Shown: positions 13,013-22,261 of the stretch, one piece after another
How positions within the stretch are numbered: the stretch's first letter is position 1
Layout: every line of letters starts with the position of its first letter
Source of the DNA: a virus
Length of the DNA stretch: 36,963 nt
Virus record (IMG/VR): IMGVR_UViG_3300027817_000002
Location: 1 to 36,963 of that record
Direction: 5' to 3' (one strand)
Notes under the pieces: generated by a model
What the model saw: the letters and a program-made list of their open reading frames with translations, nothing else
The model's database searches: none
What the model was told of the DNA's origin: nothing
Position numbers and translations under genes: made by a program

Positions 13013-15205
13013 ATGAATGATGATACGAATGTCAATGAATTAACTCGAATTAAGAATAATATAGAAAAAGCATATCAATATTTCAAGCCTAATTACGATA
13101 GATTCAATTATTTTCGTAAATTCGTATTTAACACTACAATCGATACTAAGATATCTGAACTATATAACACTCTAAAAAAGCCTGCATTAGAATTTAACAT
13201 TCTAGAAGCTTATATATCTCGATTGCGTGGGGAGTTTAGCAAGCAAGAACCATCTATTGAAGTAATGGCTGGAGATGAAGAGCAAGTTGACCCTAAAGTT
13301 ATTGAAACAGTGCAAGGGCATCTTAAACATATTCTAGATGAAGCAAATAAAGATGGATTTGAGTATCAAATATACACAGATACGTTGAGTGGTGGCTTCA
13401 GTGTTGGTAAAATATGGACAGAATATGCTCATGAGATGAGCTTTAATCAAGTAATTAAGATTGGCCGTGTATATGATCCTATTTTATGTGGATTTGATCC
13501 AATGGCTCGTCAACCTCACAAAGGAGACGGTAATTTCTCTTTTGAGCTTTTCCCAATGACCAAAAATGATTTCAAATCAGAATATCCAGATGTGAATATT
13601 GATAAAATGAAATTTACAGGTTCCATTGAAGGATTTAGCTGGGCTTATAAGTCAGGTAAAGATGATATAGTTTTAGTGGGTGATTATTATGAAAAGAAAA
13701 AATCAGAAGTAGAAATTGTTAATCTTTCTGATAAGCGTACGATGAAAATTAAAGATTATAGGAAACTTATAAAAAATTGGGATAAAACTGGAAATATTGA
13801 GCAGCCTCCAGTGATCGTTGGAAATCCAAGAAAAACTAAAATAGAGACTATTGTTAGAACTGTTGTTATCGATAATGCAATTATTGAAACAGAAGTGACA
13901 GATTATAAAATTCTTCCTCACATATTTTTCGATGGTAATTCTGCACTCATGCGAGATGAAAGAGGTGGATCTATTCATCAAATGACAAGACCTTATGTTT
14001 ATCAAGCAAAAGGCATGCAAATTCTTAAGAATTTCTCAGGTGTATCATTAGCAGCAGAAATTGCAAATACAATTCAGCATAAGTTCAAAGTAGCACGTGA
14101 ATCTATTCCAGAAGAAAGAGATTTTCAAGAAGCTTATCAAAATACGCAGAACGCTGATGTATTGGTATATAACTATTTAGATCCAAATCGACAAGACGTT
14201 ACGTTGCCTGCTCCGCAAGAAATACAGAGAGTGCCAATTCCCCCAGAATTAACTGGAACTTTTCAAGGTGCTGATGCATTAACGCAAACTATATTAGGCA
14301 ACTTTGATATGGATTTAGGTAAAATTAATCAACAACAAATATCAGGTATTGCTGTTCAAGAATCTATTACACAAAGCAATAGTGCTGCAATGCCTTATAT
14401 AGTGGGATTTTTGCAAGGACTAGGGAGAATAATGTATGGATGTGTTGATCTTCTGCCTAAGTATATTGTTACTCCACGCACTATTCCGGTGGTGGGAATA
14501 GATGGCAAGAGATCATATCAGTCTGTCAATCAAGAAGGCGGCATTGAAATGAAATATGGAGATAATGCGCTTAATGTAAAAATTAAGCCTGGGGTGAATT
14601 TCTCTGTACAAAAATCGCGTAATTTCGCTACAATAGTTGCTCTACAACAATCATCTCCACAATTTGCTGAATTCATGGCAACTGAAGGAATGATGTTCTT
14701 ATTGAAGAATGTGGAAATGCAAGGAATCGATGAATTGAAGATGGCTGCCGAGCAATGGCAACAGCAAATGCGTGAAATGAAGCAACAGCAAATGGAACAA
14801 GCAAAAAATTCTCCAAATCCTGAAATGATAAAAATGGAAATGATGCAGCAAAAAATGGAAAGTGATTCCAAGAAAAATGAGATGGATATTCAAATTAAAG
14901 CGGAAGAGCTTAAAGTTAAGCATATGGATGCTGAATTACGCCATGATGCAACAATTAAGAAAGCTGAAGCTGAAGAAGTGGCTGCTGCATTGAGAGTACA
15001 AGTTGAACGTATGAAATTACAGCATGAACATGGAGTTGATCATCATAAAGCTACTCATGATATGCGTGAGCAAGAGCATAAACATGCTAAGGATAAGGCA
15101 GAAATGGCATTAAAGCATATCGATATGGAGCATAAACATGCTAAAGATTATCGAGATGAAGAGCGTGCTAAAAAAGATAATAAAAAGGAAAACAAAATTA
15201 AATGA
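13013..15205 (+). CDS. Portal protein (P22-like)
   Basis: 730 residues, the length of P22 gp1 (725). The N-terminal part (YQYFKPNYDRFNYFRKFVFN; KKPALEFNILEAYISRLRGE), GGFSVGKIWTEY and the LGNFDMDLGKINQQQISGIA segment follow the P22 portal family. Residues about 570-730 are a long Gln/Met- then His/Lys-rich helix, comparable to the portal barrel. Twelve copies form the DNA channel at one vertex. TGGA lies nine bases before the ATG. Its stop overlaps the sigma-like gene by four bases. Confidence 0.93.
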   Translation: MNDDTNVNELTRIKNNIEKAYQYFKPNYDRFNYFRKFVFNTTIDTKISELYNTLKKPALEFNILEAYISRLRGEFSKQEPSIEVMAGDEEQVDPKVIETVQGHLKHILDEANKDGFEYQIYTDTLSGGFSVGKIWTEYAHEMSFNQVIKIGRVYDPILCGFDPMARQPHKGDGNFSFELFPMTKNDFKSEYPDVNIDKMKFTGSIEGFSWAYKSGKDDIVLVGDYYEKKKSEVEIVNLSDKRTMKIKDYRKLIKNWDKTGNIEQPPVIVGNPRKTKIETIVRTVVIDNAIIETEVTDYKILPHIFFDGNSALMRDERGGSIHQMTRPYVYQAKGMQILKNFSGVSLAAEIANTIQHKFKVARESIPEERDFQEAYQNTQNADVLVYNYLDPNRQDVTLPAPQEIQRVPIPPELTGTFQGADALTQTILGNFDMDLGKINQQQISGIAVQESITQSNSAAMPYIVGFLQGLGRIMYGCVDLLPKYIVTPRTIPVVGIDGKRSYQSVNQEGGIEMKYGDNALNVKIKPGVNFSVQKSRNFATIVALQQSSPQFAEFMATEGMMFLLKNVEMQGIDELKMAAEQWQQQMREMKQQQMEQAKNSPNPEMIKMEMMQQKMESDSKKNEMDIQIKAEELKVKHMDAELRHDATIKKAEAEEVAAALRVQVERMKLQHEHGVDHHKATHDMREQEHKHAKDKAEMALKHIDMEHKHAKDYRDEERAKKDNKKENKIK

Positions 15206-15795
15206 ATGAAGAATATAGAATAGAGATTAAAGTTAAAAATAATCTATTAATAAAAAAAATAGAGGAAGCTGGATATAAAACAGTGGGAGAATTTTGTCGT
15301 TTAAATAATATGACTAATTGCACATCAAAATTAGGTGATATTATTAATATGAAACGATCTCCTTTAAGATCTGACGGGCAATGGCAGTCAATCATATTAA
15401 AATGTTCTGATATTCTCAATTGCATGCCAGATGATTTTTTTACACATGCCCATTTAACAACTATTCTGAAAACTAACACGCGTTCTATTCAAATAAATGA
15501 AGCTGAAATGAAGTTTATGTTAGAAAATAAACATAATTTATCTTTAGAAGAAGATCTTCACAAAAAAGATGGAGATAAAAAGCTATTAAATATTGTAAAT
15601 AATAATTTAACTCCAAGAGAATCTAAAATATTAAATCTTAAATACGGATTAGAAGATGGCAAAGAGATGACATTAGGAGAAATTGGAGAAATGTTTAAAA
15701 TAAGTGTTAGTAGAGTTAAGCAAATTGAAAATAAAGCATTAAGAAAGCTGCGTCATCCAAGAAATTCAGAAGAATTAAGAGATTTTATAGTGTAA
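15202..15795 (+). CDS. Sigma70 region-4 protein with N-terminal Xre-like domain
   Basis: 197 residues. Residues 136-196 read like sigma70 region 4: LTPRESKILNLKYGLEDGKE, TLGEIGEMFKISVSRVKQIE, NKALRKLRHPRNSEELRDF, including the HTH that contacts the -35 element. There is no region 2 for the -10 element. Residues about 13-80 (LIKKIEEAGYKTVGEFCRLN to CSDILNCMPDDFF) look like a Cro/CI-type helical domain. A region-4-only protein could sit on the RNA polymerase beta flap and redirect it to phage promoters. It is coupled to the portal gene by ATGA, an unusual place for a regulator. Fold calls are strong; the role is inference. Confidence 0.85.
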   Translation: MNEEYRIEIKVKNNLLIKKIEEAGYKTVGEFCRLNNMTNCTSKLGDIINMKRSPLRSDGQWQSIILKCSDILNCMPDDFFTHAHLTTILKTNTRSIQINEAEMKFMLENKHNLSLEEDLHKKDGDKKLLNIVNNNLTPRESKILNLKYGLEDGKEMTLGEIGEMFKISVSRVKQIENKALRKLRHPRNSEELRDFIV

Positions 15796-15818
15796 ATAAC
15801 AAATTAAGGATAATAAAT

Positions 15819-16031
15819 ATGCAAAGAAATCAAGATAAAAATAACCATCATGCTAAAGAAGCATTTAATAAGATTGTAGATGCTTTTAAAGGTGATAGAG
15901 AGAAGGCTCAACGATTTATGGGTGAAAGTACTCCTGAGCTTCGTGGAGAATCTGCATATAGCATGATTGGCCAAGGTAGAGCTCATGAATTGAACCATAA
16001 GATTGATGAATTTAGAGGTAAGAAAAAATAA
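15819..16031 (+). CDS. Small protein resembling the MbcA/ParS/Xre antitoxin toxin-binding domain
   Basis: 70 residues. DAFKGDREKAQRFMGESTPE followed by LRGESAYSMIGQGRAHELNH matches the order of the DUF2384 domain of Xre-type antitoxins (gene dosage of conserved Gly, Trp/Phe-Met, Pro, Leu-rGG-ps and a closing helix), though the usual LG-G-TP is degenerate (LRGESA). No DNA-binding domain and no RES-type toxin lies next to it. AAGGA is nine bases before the ATG. It lies 23 bases after the sigma-like gene. It could neutralise a host toxin, or the domain may be reused for capsid work. Confidence 0.55.
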   Translation: MQRNQDKNNHHAKEAFNKIVDAFKGDREKAQRFMGESTPELRGESAYSMIGQGRAHELNHKIDEFRGKKK

Positions 16032-16166
16032 TGATATTGAGTGGCCTTATCAGTTTTTCAGTAAATGCAAATAAAAGCATTGGCTAAGATAGGATATTAT
16101 ATATGTTCTATGTGAAACATTTTTTACAAAAATTAATTATATTATCAACAACTACAAGGAAATATC

Positions 16167-16403
16167 ATGATCCATGCAATCCAAGACAACGTTAGACATT
16201 TAGAAATGCTCAATAAATTTGAGCCTCATTTTAAAGGTCTTTATGATGTATTAACAGAATTAGACAATACCCAGGATGTAATGTTTGCTATGCATGCAAT
16301 TCGTACAGCTCAATTATGGGTTAATTCTTGCGTTGTAACAAGTCTTCGGCAAAATCCAGTTGTTAAGTCTAAAGAAGAGAAGTCTAGAATTCAAACTTTG
16401 TAA
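16167..16403 (+). CDS. Hypothetical small protein before the scaffold
   Basis: 78 residues, helical and soluble, beginning MIHAIQDNVRHLEMLNKFEP. No family recognised. AAGGA is six bases before the ATG. The 135-base gap ahead of it (16032-16166) has no clear promoter or gene. Its place between portal and scaffold suggests a role in head assembly; this is inference only. Confidence 0.75.
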   Translation: MIHAIQDNVRHLEMLNKFEPHFKGLYDVLTELDNTQDVMFAMHAIRTAQLWVNSCVVTSLRQNPVVKSKEEKSRIQTL

Positions 16404-16407
16404 TAAT

Positions 16408-16475
16408 AAAGATCTATTGACAATTTAATGATCTTTGTGGTGTACTATTTGTACTCAGCTATGAGGCACAAATAG
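16408..16475 (+). promoter_or_regulatory. Structured leader before the scaffold/coat genes (two hairpins)
   Basis: Hairpin 1: AAAGATC (16408-16414) with GATCTTT (16430-16436), enclosing a TTGACA. Hairpin 2: CTATTTGT (16445-16452) with ACAAATAG (16468-16475), extended by CTCA/TGAG inside, a long stable stem. Neither has a T tract. The 140-base gap 16404-16543 thus holds structured leader RNA or operators ahead of the most highly expressed genes. Confidence 0.6.
16417..16446 (+). promoter_or_regulatory. Possible promoter before the scaffold gene
   Basis: Consensus TTGACA (16417-16422), an 18-base spacer and TGTACT (16441-16446); TACTAT at 16443 is an alternative with a 20-base spacer. The -10 is poor, so it may depend on the phage sigma region-4 protein. 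Confidence 0.3.
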
Positions 16476-16543
16476 CCGTAGACCTTCAACGATACTGAAT
16501 GAGCGTTATACCGTGACGGGGAAAATAGTCAAGAGGAGCAAAA

Positions 16544-17287
16544 ATGGTAGAAGATTTAGAAGGTGGTAGCAGTTTAGGTCAGCAACCTGCATCTGATATG
16601 GGAGTTCCATCTCAGTCTCAGGAAAGAATGTTTGCACAATCAAAAGTTGAAGAATTGATCAAAGAACGGGTAGATAAGAAAGAAGCTCGTTTAAGACAAG
16701 AGCATGAGAAGGAAAAAGCTGAGTGGCACGCTAAGAATAATGCCCAGCAAAATTCTCATCAACAATCAAGTATGGGAGGAATGGAAAGCTTTTCCCCAGA
16801 AAGAATTCAACAAATGGTTGAAGAAGCAACGAGGAAGCAGCAAGAGCGCCTTACTCAGGAATGGTTAGTACATAACCAAGCTCAACAAGATGAGAATATA
16901 TTGAATTCTTTTGTTGGTAAGTTGCAGAATGCTTCTGATAAATATGCTGATTTTGATGAGAAGGTATCCTCTCTTCAGTTAGATAAAATACCTAATATTA
17001 TTAGGTTATCTGATGAAGTAGATAATACTCAAGATGTTATATATGACTTGGCTGAGAATCCAGGTAAATTGGGAAATATATTAGCCTTAGCTAATGATCC
17101 AAACACATCTCATCTCGCAAAAATTGCTATGAAACGTTTAAGTGATTCGATCAAACAAAACGAATTATCTAAAAACGTAAGGCACGCTTCAAATCCTCTT
17201 AGACCAGTTAAGCCCTCTTTATCAGGTACAGATAATGGCTCAAACGGTGTCAGTGGATTGCGTAAACAACCTTGGTTAAAAGTATAA
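16544..17287 (+). CDS. Scaffolding protein
   Basis: 247 residues, charged, Gln-rich and helical, directly before the coat gene. Residues 30-110 are coiled-coil prone (VDKKEARLRQEHEKEKAEWH). A second helical part covers about 120-215, and a disordered tail ends in GLRKQPWLKV. This composition, length (P22 gp8 is 303) and position define a P22-type internal scaffold that guides coat assembly and leaves before DNA entry. AGAGGAG lies six bases before the ATG. Confidence 0.85.
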   Translation: MVEDLEGGSSLGQQPASDMGVPSQSQERMFAQSKVEELIKERVDKKEARLRQEHEKEKAEWHAKNNAQQNSHQQSSMGGMESFSPERIQQMVEEATRKQQERLTQEWLVHNQAQQDENILNSFVGKLQNASDKYADFDEKVSSLQLDKIPNIIRLSDEVDNTQDVIYDLAENPGKLGNILALANDPNTSHLAKIAMKRLSDSIKQNELSKNVRHASNPLRPVKPSLSGTDNGSNGVSGLRKQPWLKV

Positions 17288-17320
17288 GGGAAAGCGCAGG
17301 CCAAAACTAAGTTGGGCCAT

Positions 17321-17351
17321 TATCTCTAAATTTCATTAATAAATGGAGATA
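17321..17351 (+). other. Hairpin covering the coat gene ribosome site
   Basis: TATCTC (17321-17326) can pair with GAGATA (17346-17351), part of the GGAGATAGAG ribosome site of the coat gene. It could tune coat translation; the stem is only 6 bp. Confidence 0.35.
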
Positions 17352-17356
17352 GAGAA

Positions 17357-18676
17357 ATGGCTCTTCCTAGTAATTTTTTACAAACCGTCCAAACTTATCA
17401 AGAATCAGAGTTAGCATATTTATTGAATTTATGTTGCTTTGTTAATACTGCTAATACTAAATTTAAAGACTTCGAAAATTTTGAAGGAAATTTGGGTGAT
17501 ACAGTAACTTTTGATTTACCACCACGCTATGTAACAACAGCTTCTTTAGTGGCAACATTTCAAACATCACAACAACGCGTACAAAATTTAACTGTAGATC
17601 AAGCAGTAAGTGCATCTTATGCTTTCACTAATCAACAGTTCATTTTTAACGTTCGTGATTATATGGAAAAATTTGGTAAATCAGCTGTCACAGAATTAGG
17701 TAATAATATAGAAGCAACTATTGCTAAAACTGCTAATTCTTCAGTTCAAGTTATGACAGTTAACGGCCAAGGACAATCTGTCCCAACAGGTGCATTGCAT
17801 ACTGAATCTGGTCCTTACCGTTTCTTTGGTGATGGTATTACGCCAATCAACTCATATGGTCAATTATCTAATATGTTAGCAGCTTATCGTAATTATGGTG
17901 CTGCAAAAGATAAAATTAAGGTTTATTTATCAGATATCGCTGTTCCACAAATTGTTAATACAGGTTTAAACCAATTTACAATTGATCGTGGCAATGAAGA
18001 TGCCATGTCATGGATGGTTGGTAACTGGCTAGGTGTTGATTATTATCAGTCAAACTTATTGCCAATTCAAAATGCAGGTAATGTTGGTAACAATGGTCGT
18101 ACATTGACATTAGTTAGCACAAACGATCCTACAGGTGCCAATGTTACTGCACTAACTTTCTCTGATACTACTGCTACAGATGCTAATGCAATCAAATCTG
18201 GTGATTTGGCTCAGTTCCAGGATGGTGTAGCCAATCAATTAAATATACGGTTCTTGACATTCATCGGACATGCTCCATGTGCTCAACCAGTACAATTTAG
18301 AGCAACTGCTGATGCTGCAACAAGCGGAAGTTCAGTAACCGTTAACATTATTCCAGCACTTTGTTGGCAAAATGGTAATGCAAATCAAAACTTAACTAGT
18401 GCTTTAGTTGCTGGTATGCAAGTTAAGTTTCTTCCTTCTCATAGAGCAGGTTTAATTGTTGGTGGTGATTCATTGTATCTTGCAATGCCAAGATTGCCTG
18501 ACCAATCTCCATTCGTAACTGCAAATGAAGCAGATCCAGATACTGGTGTTTCTATGCGTTTATATTACGGTACATTATTTGGTCAAAATCAAATGGGTTG
18601 GGTTCATGATTGCGCATTCGGTGTAACAGGCGTTCCTGAATATCAAATGCGAATTGTATTCCCAGTAACTCAATAA
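17357..18676 (+). CDS. Major capsid protein (P22 coat-like)
   Basis: 439 residues, against 430 for P22 gp5. The start MALPSNFLQTVQTYQESELA, the segment FEGNLGDTVTFDLPPRYVTT and DYMEKFGKSAVTELGNNIEA follow the P22 coat family, an HK97-fold shell protein with an inserted domain. Ala/Thr/Val-rich and cysteine-poor, as expected for an abundant virion protein. A strong GGAGATAGAG ribosome site precedes it. It lies between scaffold and a putative decoration protein. Confidence 0.93.
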   Translation: MALPSNFLQTVQTYQESELAYLLNLCCFVNTANTKFKDFENFEGNLGDTVTFDLPPRYVTTASLVATFQTSQQRVQNLTVDQAVSASYAFTNQQFIFNVRDYMEKFGKSAVTELGNNIEATIAKTANSSVQVMTVNGQGQSVPTGALHTESGPYRFFGDGITPINSYGQLSNMLAAYRNYGAAKDKIKVYLSDIAVPQIVNTGLNQFTIDRGNEDAMSWMVGNWLGVDYYQSNLLPIQNAGNVGNNGRTLTLVSTNDPTGANVTALTFSDTTATDANAIKSGDLAQFQDGVANQLNIRFLTFIGHAPCAQPVQFRATADAATSGSSVTVNIIPALCWQNGNANQNLTSALVAGMQVKFLPSHRAGLIVGGDSLYLAMPRLPDQSPFVTANEADPDTGVSMRLYYGTLFGQNQMGWVHDCAFGVTGVPEYQMRIVFPVTQ

Positions 18677-18702
18677 AATTTAATTTAAAAGGATTTTGAA
18701 TT

Positions 18703-19485
18703 ATGACAGTACAACAAATTGTAAATTATCCATTTCTATACATTAATGGTGCCCAATTAAATTGGGTATCTGGAACTACTTTTACTGTGTCTTCTGGATT
18801 AGCTAGAAGTAGTAATAATGCTTTAGATATGAATATTGGTAATTTTAATGGTCAAGCAAATTCTGGAACCGCGGCTAACGTATTAACTACGGTTAACGCT
18901 GCGGTAGTAGGTGTTAATGGTATTGATACTGGATCATTGGCTGCTAATACATTTTATTATGTATTTATCATTGCTGATTCTACCGGTTTCAAGCCAACAG
19001 CTGCTTTAATGTCATTATCTTCAACTGGTCCTACTTTACCATTCGGATATGATTCATTTCGACGCATTGGTCAAGTATTAACAAGTGGAGCATCAGTTAT
19101 TCTAGCATTTAATGTTAGAGGTAATTTCTATGAACGATATTATCAATATGACGCTCCAATTGTTGTAGTTAATGGTCTTGGTGCTGCTACTGCAACAACA
19201 TTGTCTTTGTCTTCTGCAGTTCCAGTTAATTCTGCAAAAGGTCCTGTTTCTTTAAGTGCATCATTCACTGCAGCTACAGCAGCAAATAGCTTCTCAATTC
19301 GCCCAACAGGTGGAACAGGTTATCCTGTAGTAGCTTCTGCTCCAGTTGTAAGCCAAGCATTTAAGATTGCTCCCTTTAATGTTAATGCTCAATCTACTGC
19401 AGGCGTTATTAGTATTGATTATTTAACTTCAGCTTCAGGGGATGCTCTAACATTAAATGTTGTTGGTTATATTGATTACGTTTAA
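18703..19485 (+). CDS. Putative virion surface/decoration protein
   Basis: 260 residues, rich in Ser/Thr/Ala/Gly and beta-prone (MTVQQIVNYPFLYINGAQLN; GFKPTAALMSLSSTGPTLPF; FRRIGQVLTSG). It lies directly after the coat gene, where decoration proteins are usual. No signal peptide. AAAAGGA is eight bases before the ATG. Its composition is like that of the junction-spanning minus-strand protein. The decoration role is inferred from place and composition. Confidence 0.65.
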   Translation: MTVQQIVNYPFLYINGAQLNWVSGTTFTVSSGLARSSNNALDMNIGNFNGQANSGTAANVLTTVNAAVVGVNGIDTGSLAANTFYYVFIIADSTGFKPTAALMSLSSTGPTLPFGYDSFRRIGQVLTSGASVILAFNVRGNFYERYYQYDAPIVVVNGLGAATATTLSLSSAVPVNSAKGPVSLSASFTAATAANSFSIRPTGGTGYPVVASAPVVSQAFKIAPFNVNAQSTAGVISIDYLTSASGDALTLNVVGYIDYV

Positions 19486-19510
19486 TTGATGGGACTAGAG
19501 GATGTGAAGA

Positions 19511-20212
19511 ATGGCTTATACCACCGTAAAGCTGATAACAAATGCTTATTATTTATCTGGTCTTGTATCTCGTAAACTGCAAACAGTTACAGGTGATCAG
19601 ATAAGTGATGGATTAGATTTATTAAATGCAATGCTGGCGGTTAAGTCTGCAAATGTGAGATTGATACCATATTTTCAACAGTATAATTTTTCTGCTGTTG
19701 TGGGACAGGAGAAATATTTTGTCCCTAATATGGTATCAATTGAAACATTAACTTTTTATATTGGATCGGTTCGTTATTCAATGAAATCTCAAAAGCGTGT
19801 TGCTTATTGGGGTAATGGTCGAGTAGATGATATTAATTCTCTCCCCTACTATTGGCATCCTGAGAGAGTATTGGGAGGAACCGATTTATATATTTATTTT
19901 ACTCCATCTCAAGACTTTCCAATGGTGGCATGGGGAAAGTTTTCCTTAGCTTCGGTTGCTTTAAATCAAGATTTATCCTTAACGCTTGATGCTTTTTATA
20001 TAGAATATTTACGTTATGCTTTGGCAGAACAAATATGCCAAGACAATAATATTTCTATGCAGCCTGCTGCAATGCAAAGATTGAAAGAATTGGAATCAAT
20101 AGTTATGTATATTGATGCTCCAGATTTAAGCAGTACTAATGTTGTTATGTATCCTAGGGATAGGGGCTTTGATTATTCAGATGCCAATATCGGAATGGGG
20201 TGGAGGCCATAG
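19511..20212 (+). CDS. Head-completion/tail accessory factor (P22 gp4-like)
   Basis: 233 residues, against 166 for P22 gp4. Features of the family are the N-terminal helix pair with DQISDGLDLLNAMLAVKSAN, the beta middle part, and YLRYALAEQICQDNNISMQP followed by an acidic C-terminal tail. It binds below the portal and prolongs the channel. AGAGG is nine bases before the ATG. It precedes the gp10-like gene, as in P22. Confidence 0.85.
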   Translation: MAYTTVKLITNAYYLSGLVSRKLQTVTGDQISDGLDLLNAMLAVKSANVRLIPYFQQYNFSAVVGQEKYFVPNMVSIETLTFYIGSVRYSMKSQKRVAYWGNGRVDDINSLPYYWHPERVLGGTDLYIYFTPSQDFPMVAWGKFSLASVALNQDLSLTLDAFYIEYLRYALAEQICQDNNISMQPAAMQRLKELESIVMYIDAPDLSSTNVVMYPRDRGFDYSDANIGMGWRP

Positions 20213-20281
20213 ATGGAGTCCAAATAAAATTTAAATATAAAGAAAAAATTGATTATTTAAAGAAATATATGGGGTAGTAAA

Positions 20282-22261
20282 TTGACTCAAACTAGATCTT
20301 CAGAGATAGCACAAGAATTCCCATTACAGATCGTTGGATCGACGGTATTTGGTCGTTATCCTGAAATTAGTGTTGAACAAACTTTAAATATGTTAATAGC
20401 TGATGATGCTTTAATTCCTTTTGCTGGATATAAATATCAAAAAACCCTTGGAACTTCTGGGCGCGGTATTTATTCAAGTATTAAATCAGATCTATTATTT
20501 GCAGTATATGACAATATATTGTTTAAAATAAATACTTCTATTAATCAAGTTATAGTTGGTAATTTAATAACATCAACTGGAGATGTTTTTATCTCAGAGG
20601 ATATTATTAATAACATAGCTGTTTGTGATAAAGTTAATATATATATTTATAATTATGTAACTGGACAATTTTATATCCCTGGGACAGCTCCATATACTGG
20701 ACCTTTAAATGCTACAATCACTCAATCAGGAAATATTGTTACAGCTAGCTCAGGAACTACATTTACTTCTGCAATGGTCGGTGGGACTATTTATTTTGGC
20801 GGTAATTTATCAGCTAAGATTATTTCAGTTACTGATTCAACACACTTAACTGTTAATATTAGTCAGACATTGACATCCCAAGGATTTTTAATACAACAAC
20901 CGTTGGATTTTATTCCGAATAATATCACATTTCAAGATGGAAGATTTATTGCCACAAGTATACAAACATCTGCTACACCAAGTATTGAAATAGGACAATG
21001 GAGATTGTCAGATGTTAGAACAGTAACAGCTAATGGTGTTACAACAACATATGTTACATTTCCAGCAACGCCTCAAAAAACAGGATTGTTTCAAACAAAA
21101 GCTGATTCTCCTGTAGCCCCAGTTAGGTTTCCTGGACGTGGTAATTTATTACTAATAATGGGTAGCATTGTTACTGAGCCATGGACTGATTTAGGATTAG
21201 CTGTATTTCCTTATCAAAAGCAAACATCATATAACATTGATTATGGAACTATTAATCCATCAACAATTGCTTATTTAGATAATTTAGTAGCCTGGGTAGG
21301 GTATAATGAAAGGTCTGGATTGGTTATTATGTATACAACCGGGCAAGATATTAAATCTATATCTACTGATGGGATTAACTATAAACTTGCTCATGTTAAT
21401 GCTCCTGAATCTTGTTATGCAATGAGTTTTAAACAAGATGGTCATTTAATCTATATGGTAACATTTTACGATCCTAGAGATAATTTTACATTTGCATATG
21501 ATTTCTCTAGTCAGAAATTTTTTACAATGACAGATCAAAATCTAAATTATCATATTGCTAAGCGCATTGTTTTTTTTAATGATAGATATTATTTTATAAC
21601 CATCAATGATGGTGATTTATATGAAATAAATAGTGAATATACTACTTTCCAATATAGAGATGTAGATGGAATTCCATCTATATATGATATTCCTTATCAG
21701 CGTATTACTCCTACTTTATCCATTCCTAATGGTGTTCCTGGTGTATTGAATAGTTCTGCTTTTAACTTTGAGCAAGGCGTTGACTCAGAAAATACTCAAG
21801 AGAGCATGAAATTAGCTAGTATTAATATTATATCTGGTGGATCTGGATATTCTCAGGCTTCCATATTATTAGAGGGTGATGGGGTAGGGGCGTTTGCTGA
21901 GCCAATTCTCTTATCAGGATCAATAGTAGGTTATAACCTACTTAGCTATGGAGTAGGTTACACATGGTGCTATGCAACCGTAATTGGTGATGGATCTGGC
22001 GCTAATTTGGAGCCTATATTGACATATATAAGAGTTTCCCCTAATGAAAGATACTTTCCTAGAATAGCTTTGTCGATGTCTTATGATGGTGGACATACGT
22101 TCTCTAGTTTTATGGAAAAACCAATTAACAGATCGGGTGATTATTTGGCAAGAAATGTTTTTTATGACTTAGGATATGGAAATAAATTTACACATCAGTT
22201 TAGATTTTATGGAAGAGGAAGATTCGTGGCTATGAATGGTATATCGAGTATATTCGTATGA
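20282..22261 (+). CDS. Packaged-DNA stabilisation/tail hub protein (P22 gp10-like), with inserted modules
   Basis: 659 residues, longer than P22 gp10 (472). The start (QIVGSTVFGRYPEISVEQTL, SGRGIYSSIKSDLLFAVYDN) and the beta-propeller-like middle fit the gp10 family, which plugs the portal after packaging. Extra modules are visible: a small Ig-like insert at about 142-205 (ATITQSGNIVTASSGTTFTS) and a Gly-rich pair of repeats at about 515-580 (SGGSGYSQASILLEGDG; LSYGVGYTWCYATVIGDGSG). The start is TTG, with GGGG about ten bases upstream. It overlaps the next gene by ATGA. Confidence 0.8.
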   Translation: MTQTRSSEIAQEFPLQIVGSTVFGRYPEISVEQTLNMLIADDALIPFAGYKYQKTLGTSGRGIYSSIKSDLLFAVYDNILFKINTSINQVIVGNLITSTGDVFISEDIINNIAVCDKVNIYIYNYVTGQFYIPGTAPYTGPLNATITQSGNIVTASSGTTFTSAMVGGTIYFGGNLSAKIISVTDSTHLTVNISQTLTSQGFLIQQPLDFIPNNITFQDGRFIATSIQTSATPSIEIGQWRLSDVRTVTANGVTTTYVTFPATPQKTGLFQTKADSPVAPVRFPGRGNLLLIMGSIVTEPWTDLGLAVFPYQKQTSYNIDYGTINPSTIAYLDNLVAWVGYNERSGLVIMYTTGQDIKSISTDGINYKLAHVNAPESCYAMSFKQDGHLIYMVTFYDPRDNFTFAYDFSSQKFFTMTDQNLNYHIAKRIVFFNDRYYFITINDGDLYEINSEYTTFQYRDVDGIPSIYDIPYQRITPTLSIPNGVPGVLNSSAFNFEQGVDSENTQESMKLASINIISGGSGYSQASILLEGDGVGAFAEPILLSGSIVGYNLLSYGVGYTWCYATVIGDGSGANLEPILTYIRVSPNERYFPRIALSMSYDGGHTFSSFMEKPINRSGDYLARNVFYDLGYGNKFTHQFRFYGRGRFVAMNGISSIFV

